From Microvirga lupini (GTDB taxonomy: Bacteria > Pseudomonadota > Alphaproteobacteria > Rhizobiales > Beijerinckiaceae): 64,000 nucleotides of DNA. The position numbers and the translations under genes are program-made. The stretch's first letter is position 1; the number at the start of each line of letters is the position of its first letter. Location of the stretch: contig NZ_JACHWB010000003.1 in NCBI RefSeq assembly GCF_014191055.1, forward strand, positions 62,001 through 126,000, given 5' to 3'. Below, piece after piece: positions 16,168 through 24,393 of the stretch. The notes below the pieces were generated by a model. The model was not told the DNA's origin, ran no database searches, and worked only from the letters and a program-made list of their open reading frames with translations.

Positions 16168-17183
16168 TCCTCACCCTCGCTTTCGCCGCCCCCGCGCGGC
16201 TGCGGCCGGGAGACGATCTCCATGAGAAGCCCTCCGACGCCCAGGGACATGATATCGGCCCGTGTCACGGGCACGTCCGCCAGAAGTCGGTGCAGGATCC
16301 AGTCGAAACCGTTTTCCTTCGGGGACCGGGCACAGCCGGGAGCGCCGATAACGGGCGTGCCGGCGATGGAGCCCACAAGAAGCAGGTTTCCCGGATCGAC
16401 CGGCATGCCGAAATGTTCCACCCGCCCTCCAGCCATCTCGATGGCCGATGGGATGACGTCGCGTCGGTCAGCGATGGCCGAGGCTCCGAAGATGACAAGG
16501 AGTTCGGCGTCACCACCGGCCTGCGAAGCCAATTCCCGTGACAGGGCCGACGCCTCGTGAGGCACCCGGCAATCCTGCACGATCCTTGCACCTGTCGGCT
16601 CCAGCCGTCTGCCGAGCACGGCAAGAGTCTTGTCGATCACGCTTGGCTTCAGGCCTGGAAGTGTGGTTGAGACAACCCCGACCGTGCGCCGCGTATAAGG
16701 CGCGACCTGCAAGGCGCTCCTGCCAGCGCTTTCGATCCCCTGCTGAAGCAGGATCTCCGGGATAGCATAGGGAATGATCTTGATCGTTCCTACCATCTCC
16801 CCTGCGACGACAGGCTTGTAGGCTGGCAGGGTAGCGGCCGTCATCGTCTCGTCGACAGCATTGAGACGGTCGATCTCATCGACATCGATGATGAGAACGC
16901 CCGCTGTTTCAGCGTAGAGATTGGAGCGCCCCGTAAAGGGTTTCTCGACGGCAATATTTTCGCCCGCGAGAATCTTGGCCAGCTGGAAGGCCGCTTCATC
17001 CTCGGCGATGTCGCCGGGCTCAAACCTGGCTGCGATGACGGTGTCTACGCCCTCCTGTTTGAGGCGTGTTGCGATGTCTGCCGTGATGAGGGTTCCCTTC
17101 CTGACAACCATTTCGCCGGCCCGGACGCTGTGGGCCGCCAGGGCCCCGACAGCCTCCTCGACTGGAACCTGCCCGAACTTCAC
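16164..17183 (-). CDS. Molybdopterin-binding protein (MoeA/MogA-like domain)
   Basis: A 339-aa protein with a helical-beta N-terminal part (about residues 1-150, including AYKPVVAGEMVGTIKIIPYA) and a C-terminal molybdopterin-binding domain (about 165-325) with ARIVQDCRVPHE, LLVIFGASAIADRRD and GAPGCARSPKENGFDWILHR. In many alphaproteobacteria this protein is fused to or next to MocA. It is thought to help insert molybdenum or to hand over the cofactor to hydroxylases; the exact step is not established. It overlaps the genes on both sides by four bases, so it is translated as part of one tightly packed operon. Confidence 0.85.
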   Translation of the reverse strand: MKFGQVPVEEAVGALAAHSVRAGEMVVRKGTLITADIATRLKQEGVDTVIAARFEPGDIAEDEAAFQLAKILAGENIAVEKPFTGRSNLYAETAGVLIIDVDEIDRLNAVDETMTAATLPAYKPVVAGEMVGTIKIIPYAIPEILLQQGIESAGRSALQVAPYTRRTVGVVSTTLPGLKPSVIDKTLAVLGRRLEPTGARIVQDCRVPHEASALSRELASQAGGDAELLVIFGASAIADRRDVIPSAIEMAGGRVEHFGMPVDPGNLLLVGSIAGTPVIGAPGCARSPKENGFDWILHRLLADVPVTRADIMSLGVGGLLMEIVSRPQPRGGGESEGEE

Positions 17184-17872
17184 GCCGAGCGCCTCCGCTC
17201 CTTGCGCAGGCTCGCGACGATCTCGGCCAGAATCGAGACCGCGATCTCCGCAGGCGAAACGGCTCCGATGTCGAGGCCTATGGGTGCATGGATACGGGCG
17301 AGATCCGCTTCCGTGAAACCGGCTTCCGTCAGGCGCAGGACGCGGCGTTCATGGGTTTTCCGAGAGCCGAGCGCGCCGATATAGAAGCACTCCGAGCGCA
17401 GGGCGGCCGTCAGTGCGGGATCGTCGATCTTCGGATCATGGGTGAGCGCCACGACGGCCGTATACCGGTCGATGCCGAGGTCCGGCAGGACGGCATCGGG
17501 CCACTCCGCCAGCACCGGCACATCGGGAAAACGTTCGGGTGTTGCGAAAGCCGTGCGGGGGTCGACGATGGTGACATCGAGGTCCAGTCCTTTGGCCATG
17601 GGCGCAAGGGCCTGACTGATATGGACGGCGCCGATGACCACCACCCGTACTGGCGGCGTCTGCACCGTGAGGAAGAAATGGCGACCCTCCTGCTCGATCA
17701 GCCCGCTCTTGCCTCGACGGAGAGCGTCCTGAAGCTCATGGGTCAGCGCGTCGCCTTCAACCTCTATCTCTCTAACGAGACGCTGCTCGCCGGACCTGAC
17801 ATCCGTCACAAGGACGGCGGCTCGCCGGGCGGCACGCTCTGTATTCAGATCCGACAGGAGGCTCAGGCGCAT
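17180..17872 (-). CDS. xdhC: XdhC/CoxI family protein, C-terminal Rossmann part
   Basis: A 230-aa protein whose C-terminal half is the XdhC Rossmann domain: VVVIGAVHISQALAPMAKGL near residue 75, TIVDPRTAFATPERF near 100, and the family signature FYIGALGSRKTHERR near 165, then IHAPIGLDIGAVSPAEIAVS. XdhC binds the mature molybdenum cofactor, protects it while it is sulfurated and inserts it into xanthine-dehydrogenase-type enzymes. The N-terminal XdhC domain is encoded by a separate gene six bases upstream, so the two presumably act as a heterocomplex. The N-terminal 70 residues here are a divergent spacer. Confidence 0.87.
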   Translation of the reverse strand: MRLSLLSDLNTERAARRAAVLVTDVRSGEQRLVREIEVEGDALTHELQDALRRGKSGLIEQEGRHFFLTVQTPPVRVVVIGAVHISQALAPMAKGLDLDVTIVDPRTAFATPERFPDVPVLAEWPDAVLPDLGIDRYTAVVALTHDPKIDDPALTAALRSECFYIGALGSRKTHERRVLRLTEAGFTEADLARIHAPIGLDIGAVSPAEIAVSILAEIVASLRKERRRSA

Positions 17873-17878
17873 GCTGTT

Positions 17879-18202
17879 TCAATCCACTCGCTCGACATAG
17901 ACCTTGATCCGTCCGCCGCAGGAGAGTCCGACCTGCCAGGCGGTCTCGTCGGCAACCCCGAACTCGATCATGCGCGGCTTGCCATCGGCGATCACATCCA
18001 TTGCTTCCGTAATCACCGCACCTTCGACGCAGCCGCCGGACACCGACCCGAGAAAGTTCGTGTTCTCATCGATCACCAAGTGGCTTCCCACGGGCCGGGG
18101 CGCCGATCCCCAGGTTTCGACCACGGTCGCAACCGCGACACCCCGGCCCTGGCGCCTCCAGGTTTCCGCCGTCTTCAGGATGTCCGTGTCAGTCGAGAGC
18201 AT
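17879..18202 (-). CDS. XdhC/CoxI family protein, N-terminal domain alone
   Basis: A 107-aa protein consisting only of the XdhC/CoxF N-terminal domain: VATVVETWGSAPRPVGSHL, GSVSGGCVEGAVITEA and the C-terminal VGLSCGGRIKVYVE, with the two conserved Cys residues. It is the first gene of the leftward cofactor operon. Split XdhC pairs accompany form II CO-dehydrogenase-like clusters, so this is probably normal and not a broken gene. I chose the ATG (MLSTDTDIL) with GGGAAA upstream; an in-frame ATG 33 bases earlier is possible. Confidence 0.87.
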   Translation of the reverse strand: MLSTDTDILKTAETWRRQGRGVAVATVVETWGSAPRPVGSHLVIDENTNFLGSVSGGCVEGAVITEAMDVIADGKPRMIEFGVADETAWQVGLSCGGRIKVYVERVD

Positions 18203-18389
18203 AAGATTTCCCGGTACAACGAGCGGCTTCCGCATCCGCTCGGTGATCGATACTGCCACCACCGCACCTCTAACCGCAACCGGGATGCACGCTGCCTTTG
18301 GCCTGACATTCCGGAGCATTGACAGTCCCGGCGTTGCGGCGTCTCATCCGTTTCGAACAAGCACCTCCGTCGGATGGACCGCCCGCAGG

Positions 18390-18845
18390 ATGCTGAACGA
18401 CATCTACAGCCGCCGCATTCTGGAGCTCGCGGCCGACATCCCGCTTCAGGGGACACTGCCGGATGCGCATGGAAGCGCGAAAGCCCATTCGAAACTGTGC
18501 GGGTCGACGGTCACGGTTCATCTGAAACTCGACGGCGACGTCGTCAGCGCCTTTGCCCATGAGGTAAAGGCCTGTGCCCTGGGTCAGGCCTCCTCGTCGA
18601 TCATGGGGCGGCATGTGGTCGGCTCGACCGCCGAGGAGCTTCGGGCGCTCCGAGAGACCATGCATCGCATGCTGAAGGCCGGAGGGGATCCGCCTTCCGG
18701 CAAGTGGGCCGATTTGGGGCTCCTAGAACCGGCGCGAAATCTGAAAGCCCGTCATGCCTCCATCCTCCTCACCTTCGACGCCGTCGTTGATGCTCTGGCC
18801 AAGGCTGAGGCCGCTGAGAAGGGAGGAGCCATCACCGGCATATGA
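18390..18845 (+). CDS. IscU/SufU-like iron-sulfur scaffold variant
   Basis: A 151-aa protein of the NifU N-terminal/IscU family. It keeps the first two cluster-binding cysteines, Cys37 in SKLCGSTVTVHL and Cys62 in VKACALGQASSS. The third position, normally Cys in a KCATL-type motif, is His122 here (KARHASILLTFDA). The gene opens the rightward cox run and is divergent from XdhC, so it probably serves the 2Fe-2S clusters of the small subunit or some other step in hydroxylase maturation; that is inference. No ideal ribosome site precedes the ATG, and the frame is open upstream. Confidence 0.82.
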   Translation: MLNDIYSRRILELAADIPLQGTLPDAHGSAKAHSKLCGSTVTVHLKLDGDVVSAFAHEVKACALGQASSSIMGRHVVGSTAEELRALRETMHRMLKAGGDPPSGKWADLGLLEPARNLKARHASILLTFDAVVDALAKAEAAEKGGAITGI

Positions 18846-18853
18846 TCACCATA

Positions 18854-18880
18854 CCAAGCGTGCATTGCAGCAATGCTTGG
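18854..18880. promoter_or_regulatory. Palindrome upstream of coxG, candidate operator
   Basis: A perfect palindrome, GCATTGC-A-GCAATGC (18862-18876), is nested in flanking CCAAGC...GCTTGG arms. It starts nine bases after the stop of the scaffold gene and lies about 70 bases before coxG. The nine-base half CAATGCTTG recurs at 19442-19450, upstream of coxS. This suggests a dimeric regulator acting at both points; no regulator gene is adjacent. Confidence 0.4.
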
Positions 18881-18946
18881 CAGGTGACGCGCCCCCTGAT
18901 TTGCCCTTACTCTGCTATCGGGCTGGTGACAGGAGGAGAACGCAGC

Positions 18947-19408
18947 ATGGCGATGACGATGCAGGGCGAAGTCCCACTTCCGGCTGACCGGGCGACCGTG
19001 TGGGCGGCCCTCAACGACCCCGAGGTGCTGAAGGCGGCAATCCCTGGATGCCAGGAACTGGAGAAGATCAGCGACACGGAATTCCAGGCCACCGCCAAGG
19101 TGTCGGTCGGACCCGTGAAGGCGACCTTCAAGGGCGGGGTGAACCTCACCGACCTCGATCCGCCGAACGGCTACACGATCAGCGGCGAGGGACAGGGAGG
19201 CGTTGCCGGCTGGGCTAAGGGCGGCGCGAAGGTGCGGCTCGAAGACATCGATGGCGGCACCAAGCTGATCTACGACGTCGAGGCCAATGTGGGCGGCAAG
19301 ATTGCCCAGCTCGGCGGGCGCCTCATCAATGGAGTGGCCAAGAAATATGCCGACGAGTTCTTCGCGAACTTCGCCAAGATCCTCTCGCCCGCCGAAACGA
19401 CCGCCTAA
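18947..19408 (+). CDS. coxG: CoxG family protein (carbon monoxide dehydrogenase subunit G)
   Basis: A 153-aa SRPBCC-fold protein: MQGEVPLPADRATVWAALND at the start, then KAAIPGCQELEKI, GPVKATFKGGVNL and the C-terminal GGRLINGVAKKYADEFFANF. In CO-oxidising bacteria CoxG recruits the dehydrogenase to the inner face of the cytoplasmic membrane, or carries quinone, linking it to the respiratory chain. AGGAGGAGA precedes the ATG at good spacing. It lies upstream of coxS with a 176-base gap containing nothing but a possible regulatory half-site. Confidence 0.9.
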   Translation: MAMTMQGEVPLPADRATVWAALNDPEVLKAAIPGCQELEKISDTEFQATAKVSVGPVKATFKGGVNLTDLDPPNGYTISGEGQGGVAGWAKGGAKVRLEDIDGGTKLIYDVEANVGGKIAQLGGRLINGVAKKYADEFFANFAKILSPAETTA

Positions 19409-19584
19409 CAGGAATCTCAGTGGCGGTTCTTTGAATCATTCCAATGCTTGACCGCTCCATCTGAGCGGGCCACACTCAGCTTCGATGGATCGCATACGTG
19501 CGGTCGTCCAACAACAATACCTGCCGGTGTCTGAGACCACCTGAAGGTTGGCCTGACTCCCGGCTTTCGAGGAGGAAGTCACGC

Positions 19585-20079
19585 ATGACCACCGTCTCCC
19601 TGACGGTGAACGGTCAATCCGTCACCGCAGATGTCGATCCCCGCACCCTGCTCGTTCAATTCCTGCGCGAAAACCTGAGACTGACCGGAACCCATGTGGG
19701 CTGCGACACCAGCCAGTGCGGTGCCTGCGTCGTGCACCTGAACGGACAGGCCGTGAAGGCCTGCACCACCCTCGCCGTCCAGGCCAATGCCAGCGTCGTC
19801 ACCACCATCGAGGGCATTTCCCAAGGCGGCGAGTTGCACCCGATGCAGGCGGCCTTCCGCGAGCATCACGGCCTTCAATGTGGGTACTGCACGCCCGGCA
19901 TGATCATGTCGGCCATCGATATCGTGAACCGCAAGGGGAACACCCTCGACGAGCGGACCATCCGGGCCGAGCTCGAGGGCAATCTGTGCCGTTGCACGGG
20001 CTATCACAACATCGTCAAGGCCGTTGCAGCCGGCGCTCAGGGCATGGCCCAGGCGCCCGTGCAGCAGGCGGCTGAGTAA
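19585..20079 (+). CDS. coxS: 2Fe-2S small subunit of a molybdenum hydroxylase
   Basis: A 164-aa subunit with two cluster sites. The plant-ferredoxin-type cluster is bound by Cys40, Cys45, Cys48 and Cys60 ([12 protein letters not shown]), and the second, alpha-helical cluster by Cys99, Cys102, Cys135 and Cys137 ([18 protein letters not shown]). It passes electrons from the molybdenum site of CoxL to FAD on CoxM. GAGGAGG precedes the ATG. It is the first of the three structural genes, in the order S-L-M found in form II clusters, not the M-S-L of true form I CO dehydrogenases. Confidence 0.95.
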   Translation: MTTVSLTVNGQSVTADVDPRTLLVQFLRENLRLTGTHVGCDTSQCGACVVHLNGQAVKACTTLAVQANASVVTTIEGISQGGELHPMQAAFREHHGLQCGYCTPGMIMSAIDIVNRKGNTLDERTIRAELEGNLCRCTGYHNIVKAVAAGAQGMAQAPVQQAAE

Positions 20080-20217
20080 GGCGAAACGCTCGTCACGGCG
20101 CGGCCCGAACAGGCGCAAGCTGCAGGTGAGCCTCGGAGCAGGCACTTTTCTCTCCGCCTTCTTCGCGGTGTCCGCTTCGCTTCCCGATTAGGGCCAACGA
20201 AGACCAGGGAGGATTTC

Positions 20218-22581
20218 ATGACTGCAACAGGGATTGGCGCACCCGTTCGCCGCAAAGAAGATCAACGTTTCGTCACCGGCCAGGGGCGCTACGTGGACGA
20301 CTTCAACCGACCTGGCCAGGCCTACGCCTACTTCCTCCGCTCGCCGCATGCCCATGCGGCCATCCGATCCATCGACACGGGACCGGCCATGATCATGCCG
20401 GGCGTGATCGCCGTTTTTACCGGCGACGACCTTGCGGCCGACAAGATCGGCGGGCTCATCTGCGGCTGGATGATCCATTCCAAGGACGGTTCCCCCATGA
20501 AGGCAGGCCCGCATCCGGCGCTCGCCCAGGGCAAGGTGCGCTATGTGGGCGACCACCTGGCGGTTGTAATTGCCGAAACGCTCGCTCAGGCCAAGGATGC
20601 GGCAGAAGCTATCGTGGTTGACTATGACGTGCTCCCGGCGGTCGTCGATACCGCACAGGCCACGAAGACGCCCGTCCAGGTGCACGATGTTTCGCCTGAC
20701 AACACCGTTTTCAACTGGCATCTGGGCAACAAGGACGAGACGGAAGCGGCGTTCGCGCGGGCGAAGCACGTGACCAAGATCGACCTCGTCAACAACCGGC
20801 TGGTGCCGAACCCCATCGAGCCCCGCGCGGCCGTGGGCGAATACGATTTCGGGACCGACAACTACACACTCTACACCACGAGCCAGAACCCGCACGTGGC
20901 CCGGCTCGTGCTCTCGGCCTTCATCGGCGTCGCACCCGAGCACAAGCTGCGTGTCATCGCGCCCGATGTCGGCGGCGGGTTTGGATCCAAGATCTTCATC
21001 TATGCGGAAGAAACGGTCTGTGTCTGGGCGGCGAAGAAGGTCAAGCGGCCGGTGAAGTGGACCTCGGATCGCTCGGAAGCCTTCCTTTCGGATGCGCATG
21101 GCCGCGACCACGTCACCCATGCGGAGATGGCAACCGACGAGAACGGGAAGATCATCGGCCTTCGGGTTCACACCACGGCCAATCTCGGCGCCTATCTCTC
21201 CACCTTCTCCTCGTCCGTGCCGACCTATCTCTACGCTCCGCTCCTGTCGGGCCAGTACGATATTCCGGCCATCTACTGTGAGGTCGACGGGGTATATACG
21301 AACACGGCGCCGGTCGATGCCTATCGCGGCGCGGGACGGCCCGAAGCCACCTTCGTGGTCGAGCGCCTCGTCGAGAAAACCGCACGGGAATTGGGCCAGA
21401 ACCCGGCCGAGTTCCGCCGCAGGAACTATATCACGCAGTTCCCGCACGCGACTCCGGTCATCATGACCTACGACACGGGCGATTATGCCGCTTCCCTCGA
21501 CAAGGCGCTTGAGATTGCCGACTATAAGAACTTCGAGCAGCGCAAGCAGGAAAGCGCCCGTCGCGGCAAGCTGCGGGGCATCGGCTTCTCAAGCTATATC
21601 GAGGCCTGCGGCATCGCTCCCTCTCAGGCGGTCGGATCCCTCGGTGCCGGCGTGGGCTTGTGGGAATCCGCCGAGGTGCGCGTGAACCCGACCGGCTCCG
21701 TCGAGGTGCTGACCGGTTCGCATAGCCACGGCCAAGGCCACGAGACCACCTTCGCCCAGTTGGTCTCCGACCGGCTCGGCATCCCCATCGATCAGGTCAG
21801 CATCGTCCATGGCGACACCGACAAGGTGCAGTTCGGCATGGGCACCTACGGCTCGCGCTCCGGCGCGGTCGGCATGTCGGCCATCGCCAAAGCCATCGAT
21901 AAGGTGATCGCCAAGGGCAAGAAGGTGGCGGCCCATGTGCTTGAAGCCTCCGAAGGCGACATCGAGTTCAAGGACGGCCGGTTCGGCGTCGCCGGCACCG
22001 ACCGTTCGATGGCCTTCGGCGAGATCGCCCTCCAGGCCTACATCGCCCACAAATTCTCGGGCCAGGACCTGGAGCCCGGCCTGAAGGAGGGAGCGTTCTA
22101 CGATCCCACCAACTTCACCTTCCCGGCCGGCGTCCATATCTGCGAGGTGGAGATCGACCCAGATACGGGCGTGACAAAGATCGAGCGCTGGACGGCGGTG
22201 GACGATTTCGGGGTCATCATCAACCCGATGATCGTGGAAGGCCAGGTTCATGGCGGCATCGCGCAGGGCGTCGGCCAGGCGCTGCTCGAAGGCGCCGTTT
22301 ACGACCAGAGCGGTCAGCTCATCACGGCGAGCTTCAATGATTACTGCATGCCTCGCGCCATCGACCTGCCGTCTTTCCAGGTCGGCATGACAGTGACTCC
22401 CTGCCCTTCGAACCCGCTCGGGATCAAGGGCTGTGGCGAGGCCGGCGCCATCGCGGCACCGCCGGCCGTCATCAACGCGATCACCGACGCGCTGGGCCAT
22501 GAAGACATTGCCATGCCGGCAACGCCTCAGGCGGTATGGCGAGCGGCCCAGAAGGCACGTATGCCCATGGCGGCGGAATAA
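20218..22581 (+). CDS. coxL: Molybdopterin large subunit, form II CO-dehydrogenase-like
   Basis: A 787-aa large subunit of the xanthine dehydrogenase family. It opens with [21 protein letters not shown], and the molybdopterin-contact GGGFGSK is near residue 257. The active-site loop reads AYRGAGR at residues 368-374. That motif defines form II; form I CO dehydrogenase has AYXCSFR with a copper-binding Cys, absent here. The catalytic Glu is in [17 protein letters not shown] near residue 740. Form II enzymes have been reported to act on CO only poorly or not at all, so the true substrate may be a purine, aldehyde or other heterocycle. GGGAGG supports the ATG. Confidence 0.94.
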   Translation: MTATGIGAPVRRKEDQRFVTGQGRYVDDFNRPGQAYAYFLRSPHAHAAIRSIDTGPAMIMPGVIAVFTGDDLAADKIGGLICGWMIHSKDGSPMKAGPHPALAQGKVRYVGDHLAVVIAETLAQAKDAAEAIVVDYDVLPAVVDTAQATKTPVQVHDVSPDNTVFNWHLGNKDETEAAFARAKHVTKIDLVNNRLVPNPIEPRAAVGEYDFGTDNYTLYTTSQNPHVARLVLSAFIGVAPEHKLRVIAPDVGGGFGSKIFIYAEETVCVWAAKKVKRPVKWTSDRSEAFLSDAHGRDHVTHAEMATDENGKIIGLRVHTTANLGAYLSTFSSSVPTYLYAPLLSGQYDIPAIYCEVDGVYTNTAPVDAYRGAGRPEATFVVERLVEKTARELGQNPAEFRRRNYITQFPHATPVIMTYDTGDYAASLDKALEIADYKNFEQRKQESARRGKLRGIGFSSYIEACGIAPSQAVGSLGAGVGLWESAEVRVNPTGSVEVLTGSHSHGQGHETTFAQLVSDRLGIPIDQVSIVHGDTDKVQFGMGTYGSRSGAVGMSAIAKAIDKVIAKGKKVAAHVLEASEGDIEFKDGRFGVAGTDRSMAFGEIALQAYIAHKFSGQDLEPGLKEGAFYDPTNFTFPAGVHICEVEIDPDTGVTKIERWTAVDDFGVIINPMIVEGQVHGGIAQGVGQALLEGAVYDQSGQLITASFNDYCMPRAIDLPSFQVGMTVTPCPSNPLGIKGCGEAGAIAAPPAVINAITDALGHEDIAMPATPQAVWRAAQKARMPMAAE

Positions 22582-22593
22582 GGGAGGACGAAA

Positions 22594-23400
22594 ATGTACG
22601 CTTTCGAATACCACCGTCCCGCGAGCCTCAAGGAGGCTGCCAGCCTCGCGGGTCAGGCCGAGGACGCCAAGTTCCTCGCCGGCGGGCACACGCTGCTGCC
22701 GACCATGAAGCTTCGGCTCGCAGGTCCCGCAAACCTGATCGATCTCGGCCAGATTGCGGAACTGCGCGGGATCGAGCGCTCCGGTGATACCATCACCATC
22801 GGGGCCATGATGAAGCACGCCGAGGTCGCCAGCTCCGCCGAAGTGAAACAGGCCATTCCGGCGCTCGCCGAGATGGCCGAACTCATCGGCGACCCGCATG
22901 TGCGCAATCGCGGCACCATCGGCGGATCCATCGCCAACAATGACCCCTCCGCAGATTATCCGGCCGCCTGCCTTGCCCTTAACGCCACGATCATCACCAA
23001 CCAGCGGAAGATCGCGGCGGACGATTTCTTTCAGGGCATCTTCACGACGGCTCTGGAGGAAGGCGAGATCATCACCCAGGTCTCGTTCAAGGTCCCGTCC
23101 CAGGCAGCTTATGCCAAGTTCCGGAACCCGGCCTCGCGCTATGCGCTTGTCGGCGTGTTCGTAGCAAAGCATGCGGACCGCGTCCGCGTGGCTGTGACAG
23201 GGGCCGGTTCGAATGGCGTGTTCCGGGCAGCCGAGATGGAGCAGGCGCTGAGTGGGAGTTTCACCTCCGAAGCTCTGAACGGCGTATCCGTTTCGGAAGA
23301 CGAGATGAACAGCGACATCCATGCGGATTCTGCCTATCGGTCGCATCTCGTCGGCGTCATGGCCCGCCGCGCCGTCCAGGAGGCTGCTGCGCGGGGCTGA
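22594..23400 (+). CDS. coxM: FAD-binding medium subunit of a molybdenum hydroxylase
   Basis: A 268-aa flavoprotein. The FAD pyrophosphate-binding loops are AGGHTLLPTMKLRLA near residue 29 and GTIGGSIANNDPSADYP near residue 107. RNRGTIGG and the C-terminal CO_deh_flav_C domain (residues 165-260) complete the fold. It receives electrons from CoxS and passes them to the acceptor. It follows coxL by 12 bases, with GGGAGG before its ATG. The length is a little shorter than true CoxM (about 288). Confidence 0.94.
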   Translation: MYAFEYHRPASLKEAASLAGQAEDAKFLAGGHTLLPTMKLRLAGPANLIDLGQIAELRGIERSGDTITIGAMMKHAEVASSAEVKQAIPALAEMAELIGDPHVRNRGTIGGSIANNDPSADYPAACLALNATIITNQRKIAADDFFQGIFTTALEEGEIITQVSFKVPSQAAYAKFRNPASRYALVGVFVAKHADRVRVAVTGAGSNGVFRAAEMEQALSGSFTSEALNGVSVSEDEMNSDIHADSAYRSHLVGVMARRAVQEAAARG

Positions 23401-23478
23401 ACAGCCAAACCAGAACGACGTTGATAACCATGCCCGGGTCCTGCCCGGGCATTACTCCCTCCAGGAGCAGCAAAGCCC

Positions 23479-24393
23479 GTGGCCGACAAACCCGGTTCCA
23501 TCGACAGCACTTTGGCGCTTCTTGAGAGCGCCGGCTATGTGGCCGACCGCCCGCTTGCGACGGTGCTCTTTCTGGCCCTGAAGCTCGGACGCCCGCTTTT
23601 CCTCGAAGGCGAAGCTGGCGTTGGCAAGACGGAGATCGCGAAGGTCCTTTCGGCAGCGCTCGGACGCCGCCTCATCCGCCTGCAATGCTACGAGGGCCTC
23701 GATGTCGCCTCGGCGGTCTACGAATGGAACTATGCCGGGCAGATGATGGCCATCCGTCTCGCCGAGGCCGGCGGAACGGTGGACCGTGATACCCTGGAAA
23801 GCGACCTGTTCTCGGAACGCTATCTGGTCAAACGCCCGCTCCTGCAGGCCCTGGAACCCGACACCGCCGGGGCACCGGTTCTCCTGATCGACGAGCTCGA
23901 CCGCACGGACGAGGCCTTCGAGGCTTTTCTTCTGGAGGTGCTGTCCGACTTCCAGGTCACCATTCCGGAACTCGGCACGGTCAAGGCGGAGCAGCCGCCC
24001 ATCGTCATCATCACGTCGAACCGCACCCGCGAAATTCACGACGCGCTCAAGCGCCGCTGCCTCTATCACTGGGTCGATTATCCCGACGCCGGGCGTGAAC
24101 TCGCTATCCTCAAAAGCCGCGTGCCGCAGGCCGCCGAGCGTCTGTCGCAGGAGATCGTTGCCTTCGTGCAGGCGATCCGGAAGGAAGATCTGTTCAAGGC
24201 GCCGGGTGTGGCCGAAACCCTCGATTGGGCCTCGGCCCTCGTGGAGCTTGATGCGGTAGCGCTCGACCCAGCGCTGGTCTCCGACACCCTCGGCGTTCTC
24301 CTGAAATACCAGGACGACATCCAGAAGATGCAGGGCAGCCGCGCGAAGGACATGCTCGATCAGGTTCAAAGCGCCCTGAGGGCACCCACGTGA
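23479..24393 (+). CDS. coxD: MoxR-type AAA ATPase, CoxD
   Basis: A 304-aa AAA+ protein with Walker A GEAGVGKTEIAK near residue 44, Walker B VLLIDELDRTDEAFE near 134, sensor 1 IVIITSNRTREIHDALKRR near 174 and YHWVDYPDAGREL. CoxD acts as a chaperone-like ATPase with the VWA protein CoxE to mature the molybdenum active site of the hydroxylase (sulfuration and metal insertion). The start is GTG with AGGAGC about 12 bases upstream, a wide spacing. It overlaps coxE as GTGA. Confidence 0.92.
   Translation: MADKPGSIDSTLALLESAGYVADRPLATVLFLALKLGRPLFLEGEAGVGKTEIAKVLSAALGRRLIRLQCYEGLDVASAVYEWNYAGQMMAIRLAEAGGTVDRDTLESDLFSERYLVKRPLLQALEPDTAGAPVLLIDELDRTDEAFEAFLLEVLSDFQVTIPELGTVKAEQPPIVIITSNRTREIHDALKRRCLYHWVDYPDAGRELAILKSRVPQAAERLSQEIVAFVQAIRKEDLFKAPGVAETLDWASALVELDAVALDPALVSDTLGVLLKYQDDIQKMQGSRAKDMLDQVQSALRAPT

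Noticed and set aside
17179..18202. xdhC as a frameshifted pseudogene
   Set aside because: Both parts have complete domains, their own starts and a separate stop, and split XdhC proteins accompany form II clusters.
20188..21447. Long minus-strand frame opposite coxL
   Set aside because: Shadow frame; the coxL motifs are on the plus strand and the antisense product is unlike any protein.
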